Origin: an uncultured Oscillospiraceae bacterium
Lineage (GTDB): Bacteria > Bacillota > Clostridia > Oscillospirales > Ruminococcaceae
Reading direction: 5' to 3'
Length of the DNA: 15,701 bases
Assembly: GCA_900547385.1 (NCBI GenBank)
Contig: URGQ01000033.1
Coordinates: 1-15,701 of the forward strand
Shown: positions 6,721 through 13,103 of the stretch, piece by piece
How positions within the stretch are numbered: the stretch's first letter is position 1
Layout of the letters: each line of letters begins with the position of its first letter
Translations under genes and position numbers: made by a program
Notes under the pieces: generated by a model
Seen by the model: the letters and a program-made list of their open reading frames with translations, nothing else
The model's database searches: none
What the model was told of the DNA's origin: nothing

Positions 6721-6744
6721 GCCGGAGCCGTTTAGGACTCCGGC
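6721..6744 (+). other. intercistronic hairpin without a T run
   Basis: GCCGGAG (6721-6727) and CTCCGGC (6738-6744) form a perfect GC-rich stem with a 10-nt loop between the binding-protein gene and the permease gene. With no T tract after it, it is more likely to protect the upstream message or lower downstream expression than to terminate fully. That would fit the need for more binding protein than permease. Confidence 0.5.
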
Positions 6745-6770
6745 GGCCGTGCTAAAGGGAGAATGACCAT

Positions 6771-7514
6771 ATGACAGGAGCTAAATTTTGCGATTTTGAG
6801 AAGATGGCAGCCATCTTCCTCAAATATTGGGATAAGTACCTCATTGATGGCGTCAGCTACACATTGCTGCTTTCCGCCATTACGGTGCTGGGCGGTGTGG
6901 TGTTTGCTTCGCTGCTGGCCCTCATGAAGATGTCCAAGGTAGCGCCGCTGCGCTGGCTTTCCACCATCTACATCGAGATGATCCGCGGTACCCCCATGCT
7001 GCTGCAGCTGTATTTCTTCTACTTTGGATTGCCCATGCTGATACCCGCCCTCAATAAGCAGAAGTTCCTGTGTATTGCCATTGCTCTCATCTGCAATAGT
7101 GCCGCCTATGTCTCGGAGGTTATTCGTTCCGGCATTCAGGCGGTCGATCCCGGTCAGCGGGAAGCGGCGCTTAGCCTCGGCTTTGGCGAACGGGGCGCTA
7201 TGTGGTTCGTTATCATGCCGCAGGCGGTCAAGAACATTCTTCCGGCCTTGGGCAATGAATTCATCATGATCATCAAGGATACCTCGCTGGCCTCCACCTT
7301 CTTCATTGGCGACCTGATGACCCAATATCTCCAAATCCGGGGCGCCACCTACCTGCCCATCGAGCCGTTGGTCATCACCGGTATCATCTACTTTATCATG
7401 ACCTTTGCTCTCAGTAAGCTGTTTGGGCACTTTGAGCACAAGATGCAGCGCAGCGACCGGCAAAGCGGTACGGCGCGGCAGCGCAAATTAAAGCGGGAAG
7501 GAGCGGTGGCGTAA
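6771..7514 (+). CDS. amino-acid ABC transporter permease
   Basis: A 247-aa inner-membrane permease of the HisM/GlnP family (PAAT transporters). Visible features are the N-terminal helix after the first Lys/Asp-rich residues (YTLLLSAITVLGGVVFASLLALM), the family motif MIRGTPMLLQLYFFYFGLP, and the EAA loop starting at E131 (EAALSLGFGERGAMW ... MPQAVKNILPALGNEF) that docks on the ATPase. About five membrane helices are expected, and it probably works as a homodimer since only one permease gene is present. The C-terminus is basic and hydrophilic (about 25 residues). The ATG at 6771 has AAAGGGAG about 9 bases upstream. The stop codon abuts the ATPase start. Confidence 0.92.
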   Translation: MTGAKFCDFEKMAAIFLKYWDKYLIDGVSYTLLLSAITVLGGVVFASLLALMKMSKVAPLRWLSTIYIEMIRGTPMLLQLYFFYFGLPMLIPALNKQKFLCIAIALICNSAAYVSEVIRSGIQAVDPGQREAALSLGFGERGAMWFVIMPQAVKNILPALGNEFIMIIKDTSLASTFFIGDLMTQYLQIRGATYLPIEPLVITGIIYFIMTFALSKLFGHFEHKMQRSDRQSGTARQRKLKREGAVA

Positions 7515-8255
7515 ATGGCGCAGAAGATCATAGAAGTAGCGGATCTGAAAAAGTACTATAATGGCGGCGCCGTTCACGCCATGGATGGCGTCACGGTGGA
7601 TATCTGCCGGGGCGATGTCATTGCGGTTATTGGTCCCTCCGGCGGCGGCAAAAGCACCTTCCTGCGCAGTCTCAACCTGCTGGAGGTACCAACCGCCGGC
7701 TCTATCAAGGTGGATGGCGTGGAGATCACCGGCAAAAAGGTCGATCTGCCCAGTCACCGGCAAAAGATGGGCATGGTGTTCCAGCACTTCAACCTGTTCC
7801 CACACAAAACGGTGTTGGAGAATCTCACCATGGCTCCTATCCGCATCAAAAAGGTGCCCAAGGCCGAAGCAGAACAAAAAGCCATGACTCTGCTGGGCCG
7901 GGTTGGCCTAGCCGACCGTGCTAATGACTACCCGGCGCAGCTCTCCGGCGGGCAGAAGCAGCGGGTCGCCATTGTGCGGGCGCTGGCCATGGAACCGGAA
8001 GTGATGCTGTTTGATGAACCCACCTCCGCCCTGGACCCCGAAATGGTGGGCGAAGTGCTGGAAGTCATGCGGGAACTGGCCCATGAGGGCATGACAATGG
8101 TCATTGTCACCCACGAGATGGCCTTTGCCCGCGAAGTAGCCAGCCGGGTGCTGTTTATGGAAGAGGGCAAGCTGGGCGAACAGGGAACCCCGGAAGTCAT
8201 CTTTACCAATCCGCAGAGCCCTCGACTGCAAAATTTCCTAAAAAAGGTGCTGTGA
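7515..8255 (+). CDS. amino-acid ABC transporter ATP-binding protein
   Basis: A 246-aa cytosolic ATPase of the GlnQ/HisP/ArtP group that powers the preceding permease. It has a Walker A GPSGGGKST at residues 40-48 (the family more often has GPSGSGKST), a Q loop (MVFQHFNLFPH), the signature LSGGQ at 143-147, Walker B VMLFDE at 163-168 with catalytic E168, a D loop (SALDPE) and the switch histidine in VTHEM. The ATG directly follows the permease stop codon, with AAGGAG inside the permease end, so translation is likely coupled. The amidohydrolase gene starts 4 bp after its stop. Confidence 0.94.
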   Translation: MAQKIIEVADLKKYYNGGAVHAMDGVTVDICRGDVIAVIGPSGGGKSTFLRSLNLLEVPTAGSIKVDGVEITGKKVDLPSHRQKMGMVFQHFNLFPHKTVLENLTMAPIRIKKVPKAEAEQKAMTLLGRVGLADRANDYPAQLSGGQKQRVAIVRALAMEPEVMLFDEPTSALDPEMVGEVLEVMRELAHEGMTMVIVTHEMAFAREVASRVLFMEEGKLGEQGTPEVIFTNPQSPRLQNFLKKVL

Positions 8256-8259
8256 TAAC

Positions 8260-9693
8260 ATGGAAGAACTAAAAAAAGCGGCATTGGACACCATTGAAGA
8301 GAATAAAGAGCTGATTGCTTCCGTTGCCGATCAGATTTGGGAATATGCCGAGCTTTCCTTGCAGGAGGTGCGGTCCGCTGCTCTATACTGCAAAATGCTG
8401 AAAGAACTAGGCTTCGCCGTGGAGGAGGGCATCTGCGGTATCCCCACCGCTTTTGCCGCCAGCTATGGCAGCGGGCGTCCCATTATTGGCATTCTGGCGG
8501 AGTATGATGCCCTTTCCGGGCTTTCCCAGCTGGGCGGCAGTATCAAAAAGCAGGAACTGACCCCCGGTGGGACCGGCCATGGCTGCGGACATAATCTGCT
8601 GGGGGCCGGCGCTTTGGCGGCGGCACTGGGTATCAAGCATTATTTGCAGCAAAGTGGTGCCCCTGGTACGGTAGTATTGTATGGCTGCCCCGGCGAAGAA
8701 GGCGGCGCGGCCAAAGCCTTCATGGCGCGGGAAAAGCTGTGGTACGGCTTAGATGCTGCTCTGACCTGGCACCCCGATGACTGCAACGAGGCCGCGACCG
8801 GCTCCAGCAATGCCTGCATTCAGGTGCAGTATATTTTCCACGGGGTGGCCGCCCATGCGGCCGGAGACCCCGAACGGGGCCGCAGCGCCCTGGATGCGGT
8901 AACATTGATGAATGTGGGGGTGCAGTTCCTGCGGGAGCACATGGAACCGCAGGCCCGCATCCACTATGCCGTGACCGATGGAGGCGGCTGCAGCCCCAAT
9001 GTGGTGCAGTCCAAAGCATCGGTATTGTATATGGTGCGCTCCCCGCAGGTAAAAAAAGCGGTGGAGCTGCAAAAACGGGTGGATGATATCGCTGCCGGAG
9101 CTGCCCTGATGACCGGCACCACCTGTGAACGGAAGTTCATTGATGGCGTGGCGGAGACCATCCCCAACCATGTGCTGGAAGCTCTGCTGTATCAGAATTT
9201 TGCCGAAGTGGGCGTGCCCCAACATACCCCAGAGGAAATGGCCTTTGCTACAGAGCTCGCCACTACTTATGATGCCGGCGGCCATATCCCGGGAAGCGGC
9301 AGCGAAAATGCCGATTATGCCGCCCGGGTAAAAACGCTCCTGCCCGGCAGCGCGATGAATGATGTGCTGCTTCCGCTTTTCACCGGGGAAGCCTTTTGCC
9401 CTGGCTCTACCGATGTGGGGGATGTCAGCTGGCAGTGCCCCACGGCGCAGCTGCATGTGGCATCTTGGCCCAATGGCTGTCCTGGCCACAGCTGGCAGAA
9501 TGTTTCCTGCGGAAAAACATCCATCGGGCATAAGGCGGCAATCACCGCTGGTAAGGTGCTGTGCGCCGCAGCCATTGATCTGCTGGAACAGCCGGAGCTG
9601 ATTGCTGCAGCCAAAACGGAATTTGCAGGGCGTACCGCGGAAAGCTATACCTGTCCCATCCCGCCGGAAGCCGTGCCTACCATCCCGGATTGA
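8260..9693 (+). CDS. M20 family amidohydrolase, AbgB-like
   Basis: A 477-aa cytosolic metallohydrolase of the M20D peptidase group, close in length and pattern to AbgB, the p-aminobenzoyl-glutamate hydrolase subunit. Two-metal-site motifs are visible: EYDAL (E81-L85), GHGCGHN (106-112), CPGEEGG with E146-E147, HPDD with H171, and a late His in GHSWQN. The central insertion from about 190 to 300 is the dimerisation lid domain (VAAHAAGDPERGRSALDAV). Such enzymes cleave amide bonds in N-acyl amino acids, aminobenzoyl-glutamate or short peptides. It is the last gene of the transporter operon, so the transporter may bring in its substrate or a related compound. Genuine AbgB works with AbgA; no AbgA partner is encoded here. 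Confidence 0.88.
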   Translation: MEELKKAALDTIEENKELIASVADQIWEYAELSLQEVRSAALYCKMLKELGFAVEEGICGIPTAFAASYGSGRPIIGILAEYDALSGLSQLGGSIKKQELTPGGTGHGCGHNLLGAGALAAALGIKHYLQQSGAPGTVVLYGCPGEEGGAAKAFMAREKLWYGLDAALTWHPDDCNEAATGSSNACIQVQYIFHGVAAHAAGDPERGRSALDAVTLMNVGVQFLREHMEPQARIHYAVTDGGGCSPNVVQSKASVLYMVRSPQVKKAVELQKRVDDIAAGAALMTGTTCERKFIDGVAETIPNHVLEALLYQNFAEVGVPQHTPEEMAFATELATTYDAGGHIPGSGSENADYAARVKTLLPGSAMNDVLLPLFTGEAFCPGSTDVGDVSWQCPTAQLHVASWPNGCPGHSWQNVSCGKTSIGHKAAITAGKVLCAAAIDLLEQPELIAAAKTEFAGRTAESYTCPIPPEAVPTIPD

Positions 9694-9703
9694 TTGTGGA
9701 ACT

Positions 9704-9726
9704 TTTCGGTTTTCTGCAAACCGAAA
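9704..9726. repeat. perfect hairpin before the four-way palindrome
   Basis: TTTCGGTTT (9704-9712) and AAACCGAAA (9718-9726) form a perfect 9-bp stem with a 5-nt loop, starting 10 bases after the amidohydrolase stop codon. It is separated by only four bases from the large structure at 9731 and may belong to the same repeat unit. No T run follows. Confidence 0.7.
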
Positions 9727-9730
9727 CATT

Positions 9731-9811
9731 GGGCCGCAGGCCAAACCATCCTTCGGATGGTTTCAGCGGTCTGCGACCGCTGGCCCGCCTTCGGCGGGCG
9801 GCCTGCGGCCC
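9731..9811. repeat. 81-bp palindromic element folding as a perfect four-way junction
   Basis: A perfect 12-bp outer inverted repeat, GGGCCGCAGGCC (9731-9742) with GGCCTGCGGCCC (9800-9811), encloses three hairpins that touch each other. They are AAACCATC/GATGGTTT (9743-9750, 9756-9763), CAGCGGTC/GACCGCTG (9764-9771, 9775-9782) and GCCCGCC/GGCGGGC (9783-9789, 9793-9799). There is no unpaired base between any two arms, and the loops are 3-5 nt, two of them containing TTC. It is intergenic and very GC-rich, has no open reading frame of interest, and resembles mobile palindromic units (REP/MITE-like). A smaller hairpin, CGCT/AGCG (9821-9834), follows. Confidence 0.85.
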
Positions 9812-9842
9812 GTTCTCTCCCGCTGAACAAAGCGCAAAAAGA

Positions 9843-9882
9843 AAAAGCATACCTTCCCCACGATGTGGTAAGGTGTGCTTTT
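9843..9882. terminator. bidirectional terminator
   Basis: AAAAGCATACCTT (9843-9855) pairs with AAGGTGTGCTTTT (9870-9882) with one wobble pair, and CCAC/GTGG pair inside. The plus strand continues with T-rich GTTTTATATT; the minus strand continues with CTTTTT. It can serve the convergent amidohydrolase operon and the minus-strand gene ending at 9891. Confidence 0.85.
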
Positions 9883-9890
9883 GTTTTATA

Positions 9891-10463
9891 TTATAAGCTT
9901 TCCGGGTCAATACCGAACTTATCCCGCAGGAAGTGTTGGTATTCTGGGTGATCCTCCGCCTGGCGATACTCCTCCCGTACCGTCCGCCGGAGCCAGTCTG
10001 CTTCTCTTTCAGTCATTTCTTCGTAGCGGCGCAGTACCAGCAATCCCTCTTGCTCCGCCTGCAAAATGGCTTCCCACGCATCCGGGATAAATTCACAGCC
10101 TGTCGCTTCCACCGCCCCGCGGGATGTTACGGTATCGGGGATAGGAACAGGATGCCCCCGCCGGATCACCTTTTCTACCGTATAGATGTAACCGGAAACG
10201 CCTCGATAGGTTTCTTCCAATGCGTTTGGGTAGTATTCCTCCAGCCGCTGCCTGCCATCATCGGTAAAGCCGTAGGGTCCCCACTTTTTCCATGGACCGT
10301 TGTATGCAAAGCCAGTTTCCCGGCAGTACTTTTCCACGGCGTTGGAAAGGTAAACAAAGGTGTTTTCTCGTTTTTGCGAAAAGTACAGCAGTGGGATGCC
10401 ATGGTTGGAAATGTGTGGCCGCAGCTCGGTCAGCCCGCCAATGGGCGAAGCGTGATACAGCAT
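9891..10463 (-). CDS. uncharacterised 190-aa protein
   Basis: I do not recognise a characterised family. The protein is soluble and aromatic-rich, without a signal peptide or membrane segment. It starts MLYHASPIGGLTELRP, then has a hydrophobic strand-like stretch LLYFSQ and another FVYLS, a Trp/Tyr/Gly-rich middle (GPWKKWGPYGFTDDG), and a charged helical C-terminal half from about residue 125. The opening pattern (YHAS, G, L.P, then YFS and VYLS) is vaguely like ADP-ribosyltransferase-fold proteins; this is a weak resemblance, not an assignment. The start has AAGGAGG at ideal spacing. It lies 9 bp after tadA and is probably co-transcribed with it. Confidence 0.8.
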   Translation of the reverse strand: MLYHASPIGGLTELRPHISNHGIPLLYFSQKRENTFVYLSNAVEKYCRETGFAYNGPWKKWGPYGFTDDGRQRLEEYYPNALEETYRGVSGYIYTVEKVIRRGHPVPIPDTVTSRGAVEATGCEFIPDAWEAILQAEQEGLLVLRRYEEMTEREADWLRRTVREEYRQAEDHPEYQHFLRDKFGIDPESL

Positions 10464-10472
10464 GGTTCCTCC

Positions 10473-10922
10473 TTATCCCTGTCGCTGCCCGCGGAAAAAA
10501 TCCGAAAGCAGAGCGGAGCATTCCTCCGCTAGTATACCGGCGGTCAGCCGAGGGGCGGCCCCCAGGTCAAGGTGTGCAAGATTTAACCGGGAGCCAAGGC
10601 AGCCGTATTGTGGGTCGGCGGCACCATACACCACCTGCCCCACCCGCGCATTCAGGATCACTCCACTGCACATGGGGCAGGGTTCCAGTGTGACATACAG
10701 GGTGCAGTTATCCAGCCGCCAGTCCCCACGGGCCTGGCAGGCCATCTCTATGGCACGCACCTCGGCGTGTCCCAGTGGAGAATGGGTCACTTCCCGGTCA
10801 TTGCGGGCAGCGGCCAGTACTGTATTGCCACACACCACCACCGCACCTACTGGGATCTCTCCGGCAGCGGCGGCTTTTTTTGCCTCTATTAGGGCCAGGC
10901 GCATGTACTTTTCGTGGTCCAT
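10473..10922 (-). CDS. tadA: tRNA-specific adenosine deaminase
   Basis: A 149-aa cytosolic zinc enzyme that converts adenosine 34 of tRNA-Arg(ACG) to inosine, so one tRNA can read several Arg codons. The cytidine/deoxycytidylate deaminase zinc motifs are complete: H52-A-E54, with E54 as the catalytic proton shuttle, and P81-C82-P83-M84-C85 supplying the two cysteines. ADPQYGCLGS and the N-terminal MRLALIEAKKA are also typical of TadA. An in-frame extension to 11207 exists but would overlap the CPBP gene; ATG 10922, with GGGAG about 9 bases upstream and the family-like N-terminus, is the start. It is followed by the 190-aa gene. Confidence 0.95.
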   Translation of the reverse strand: MDHEKYMRLALIEAKKAAAAGEIPVGAVVVCGNTVLAAARNDREVTHSPLGHAEVRAIEMACQARGDWRLDNCTLYVTLEPCPMCSGVILNARVGQVVYGAADPQYGCLGSRLNLAHLDLGAAPRLTAGILAEECSALLSDFFRGQRQG

Positions 10923-10954
10923 CCTTTGGCTCCCTTCAACAGGATTATTGGGGA

Positions 10955-10993
10955 GAGAGCACATGGGTCTCTGTGGGGTCCTACCCAGCTCTC
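10955..10993 (-). other. hairpin between the CPBP protease gene and tadA
   Basis: On the minus strand GAGAGC (10993-10988) pairs with GCTCTC (10960-10955), and inside it TGGGT/ACCCA pair (10987-10983 and 10968-10964), with a 3-nt bulge. It lies just after the CPBP stop codon and before the tadA ribosome-binding site. No T run follows, so it could be a processing or weak attenuating structure. The SRP RNA consensus, sometimes found near tadA, is not present. Confidence 0.45.
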
Positions 10994-11002
10994 CGTACGA
11001 AT

Positions 11003-11848
11003 CTAAACAACAGGGAACAGTGCATTCCCCAACAGCAATAACAGCGCCAACACCAGCGGTACCGATACCCCCAGCCGGGGGTTCCCGCGTGCCGGAGCCC
11101 ATCGGGGCATCCTGCGCAGACGGAGCAGCGCAATGCCGCCTAAAATCAGCAGTCCAACCGGCAGTAGAATGGCTGTGAGCGGTGAGGGAAAATAAGTGGT
11201 CACCCATGCGATGATATTATTACACAGGTGGATCAAGATAGCCCAGCGCAGCGTTCCGGTATAAAAGGTCACGATCCCCAGCGCCAATCCGGCTGCCAGT
11301 GCGGGCAGCCATTGGGAAAGGCTGCCGTGTGCCCCCATAAATAACAGTGCGGAGAGCCATATCGCCAGCTTTTCCCCGGCCGGGCGCAGCGCGTGCAGCA
11401 CTGCCCCGCGGAACAGCAGCTCCTCCATCACCGCCGGCAGTAGAACGGATCCAATCATCGAAAAAATGATCGCTAGGGGTTCTTCCGGTAGCGGCGTGGG
11501 GGTGGACATCCCGGATCCGGTCAGCATATCTTGCAGTAACAGGGTAAGAAAGTTAGCCCCCAGTAATACCGCCAACCCGGCAGGCACCAGCCATAGGCTG
11601 CCGTTTTGTCCTTCTCGCAGCAGGCATGGCTGGGCGGCAGAGCGCCGCCGCAGCTCTATGGTTACCACCAGCGGGATTCCCAGCATGAGAAATTGCAGCA
11701 CCAGCCCTATTCCCTCCGCAGCAGTTTCCGTCAGCAGGGATAGCCACTCCTGCCGCAGCCACGCATTGGCCCGCATGGTCAGCCACAGCGTCAGCATTCC
11801 GCCGCCGGCGGCTGCGCTCCCGCTGCGGTATCGCTTATCCTGCGGCAC
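11003..11848 (-). CDS. CPBP family intramembrane metalloprotease
   Basis: A 281-aa membrane protein with about seven hydrophobic segments, of the CPBP/Abi family (CAAX-prenyl-protease and bacteriocin-immunity related). The three family motifs are present in order: EELLFRG (EExxxR type), FMGAHGS (FxxxH) and HLCNNI (HxxxN), the residues thought to bind the catalytic metal inside the membrane. The start is a GTG at 11848, supported by AAGGAAGGGGG about 8 bases upstream. Substrates of such bacterial proteins are generally unknown; roles include peptide maturation and self-immunity. No bacteriocin gene is visible nearby. It follows the ychF terminator and precedes tadA. Confidence 0.85.
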   Translation of the reverse strand: MPQDKRYRSGSAAAGGGMLTLWLTMRANAWLRQEWLSLLTETAAEGIGLVLQFLMLGIPLVVTIELRRRSAAQPCLLREGQNGSLWLVPAGLAVLLGANFLTLLLQDMLTGSGMSTPTPLPEEPLAIIFSMIGSVLLPAVMEELLFRGAVLHALRPAGEKLAIWLSALLFMGAHGSLSQWLPALAAGLALGIVTFYTGTLRWAILIHLCNNIIAWVTTYFPSPLTAILLPVGLLILGGIALLRLRRMPRWAPARGNPRLGVSVPLVLALLLLLGNALFPVV

Positions 11849-11885
11849 GGGCGCCGCCCCCTTCCTTGCATGCTTCCCTTTCCAT

Positions 11886-11925
11886 AAAAACCGGCGCCCT
11901 CCCTGCCATAGGGGGCGAGCGCCGG
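11886..11925 (-). terminator. terminator of ychF
   Basis: On the minus strand CCGGCGC (11925-11919) pairs with GCGCCGG (11897-11891) and is followed by TTTTT (11890-11886). It starts 8 bases after the ychF stop codon. Confidence 0.85.
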
Positions 11926-11932
11926 CGCTTCC

Positions 11933-13030
11933 TCAAACATTAAAGCGGAACAGCACCACATCGCCGTCCTGCATCACATACTCCTTGCCCTCACTGCGGA
12001 TGAGCCCTTTCTCCTTGGCCGCCTGCAGGGAGCCGCACGCGATCAGAGTTTCGTAGGGAACAACCTCCGCCCGAATGAACCCGCGCTCAAAGTCGCTGTG
12101 GATCTTACCGGCTGCCTGCGGGGCCTTTGTGCCTTTGGTGATCGTCCACGCGCGCACCTCCGGTTTGCCGGCGGTGAGGAAGCTGATTAATCCCAAAAGA
12201 TCATAGCCGGCGGTCACCAACCGGTCCAGGCCGGATTGATGCAGCCCCAGCTCCTCCAGGAACATCTGCCGGTCCTCCGGCTCCATTTGGGAAAGCTCCT
12301 CCTCGATCTTGCCGCAGATGGGCACCACACGGCTGCCCTCCGCCTCGGCTATCTCCAGCACCTGCCGGTAAAGCGGGTTCTCATTCAGGTCGCCCGCAAA
12401 ATCGGCCTCGCTGAGGTTTGCCACATAGATGACCGGCTTATTGGAAAGCAGCGGGCAGTCGGCGATGAGCTCTTTTTCTTCCTCAGTGCAGGGAAAATTC
12501 CGGGCGGATTTGCCCTCGCCCAGCCACTCGTTCAGCCGTTCGAAGAGCGCTGCCTCGGCCAGCGGCTTTTTATCGCCGCCCTTGGCTGCCTTTTTGCAGC
12601 GGTCAATCCGCCGTTCCACCAGGTCAATGTCGGAGAGCACCAGCTCCAGGTTGATGGTCTCAATATCCCGCGCCGGGCCAATCTCGCCGCTGACATGCAC
12701 AATCTCGCCGTCATTAAAGCAGCGCACCACATGGATGATGGCATCCACCTCGCGAATATGGGAAAGGAACTTGTTGCCCAGGCCCTCGCCCTGGGAGGCC
12801 CCCTTCACCAGCCCCGCGATATCCACGAACTCGATGACCGCCGGGGTCACCTTGTCGGGGGAATATATCTCGCACAGCTTATCCAGCCGGGGATCCGGCA
12901 CAGGTACGATGCCCACATTCGGTTCGATGGTGCAGAAGGGATAGTTGGCAGCCCCGGCGCTGCCGCCGGTTAGGGCGTTGAATATGGTGCTCTTGCCAAC
13001 ATTCGGCAAGCCGACGATTCCTAATTTCAT
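11933..13030 (-). CDS. ychF: redox-regulated Obg-family ATPase YchF
   Basis: A 365-aa cytosolic P-loop protein of the TRAFAC class, nearly universal, that prefers ATP over GTP and binds ribosomes; it is linked to translation fidelity and stress response. The P loop GLPNVGKST spans residues 7-15, the G3 region is DIAGLVKGASQGEGLGNKFLS, the altered G4 motif is NLSE (in place of NKxD, the basis of ATP preference), and the C-terminal TGS domain ends YVMQDGDVVLFRFNV. The ATG at 13030 gives the expected N-terminus MKLGIVGLPNVGKS and has AAGGAGA upstream. An ATG at 13057 would place that same site inside the gene and is rejected. The integrative element begins immediately upstream. Confidence 0.96.
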   Translation of the reverse strand: MKLGIVGLPNVGKSTIFNALTGGSAGAANYPFCTIEPNVGIVPVPDPRLDKLCEIYSPDKVTPAVIEFVDIAGLVKGASQGEGLGNKFLSHIREVDAIIHVVRCFNDGEIVHVSGEIGPARDIETINLELVLSDIDLVERRIDRCKKAAKGGDKKPLAEAALFERLNEWLGEGKSARNFPCTEEEKELIADCPLLSNKPVIYVANLSEADFAGDLNENPLYRQVLEIAEAEGSRVVPICGKIEEELSQMEPEDRQMFLEELGLHQSGLDRLVTAGYDLLGLISFLTAGKPEVRAWTITKGTKAPQAAGKIHSDFERGFIRAEVVPYETLIACGSLQAAKEKGLIRSEGKEYVMQDGDVVLFRFNV

Positions 13031-13052
13031 AGTTTTCTCTATCTCCTTATTT

Positions 13053-13075
13053 TTCAAGGGTTTTCGGCACTTGAA
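13053..13075. other. candidate attachment-site core of the integrative element
   Basis: TTCAAG (13053-13058) and CTTGAA (13070-13075) form a 6-bp inverted repeat around an 11-bp spacer, between the ychF start and the integrase stop codon. Tyrosine recombinases bind such inverted core sites and cut the spacer between them. The location, right after the 3' end of the integrase gene, is where an element end is expected. Proof would need the matching copy at the far end of the element. Confidence 0.5.
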
Positions 13076-13081
13076 CGGCGC

Positions 13082-13103
13082 TTACTGTACCATTACTGTA
13101 CCA
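13082..13103. repeat. two tandem 11-bp repeats at the element end
   Basis: TTACTGTACCA occurs twice without a gap (13082-13092 and 13093-13103), overlapping the last codons and stop of the integrase gene. A near copy, CTACTGTAACA (9 of 11 bases), lies at 14320-14330 in the integrase leader. In Tn916 the integrase N-terminal domain binds 11-bp direct repeats near the element ends; these could be the equivalent arm sites. Confidence 0.55.

Noticed and set aside
8749..9744. Long minus-strand open frame opposite the amidohydrolase
   Set aside because: It is antisense to a gene with intact catalytic motifs, with no ribosome-binding site or recognisable domain.
10923..11002. SRP RNA gene next to tadA
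   Set aside because: tadA is near the SRP RNA in some Firmicutes, but the conserved GGAAG/AGCAGC apical region is absent here.
10923..11207. N-terminal extension of TadA
   Set aside because: It would overlap the CPBP gene and add about 95 residues with no TadA similarity; the start at 10922 has a ribosome-binding site.
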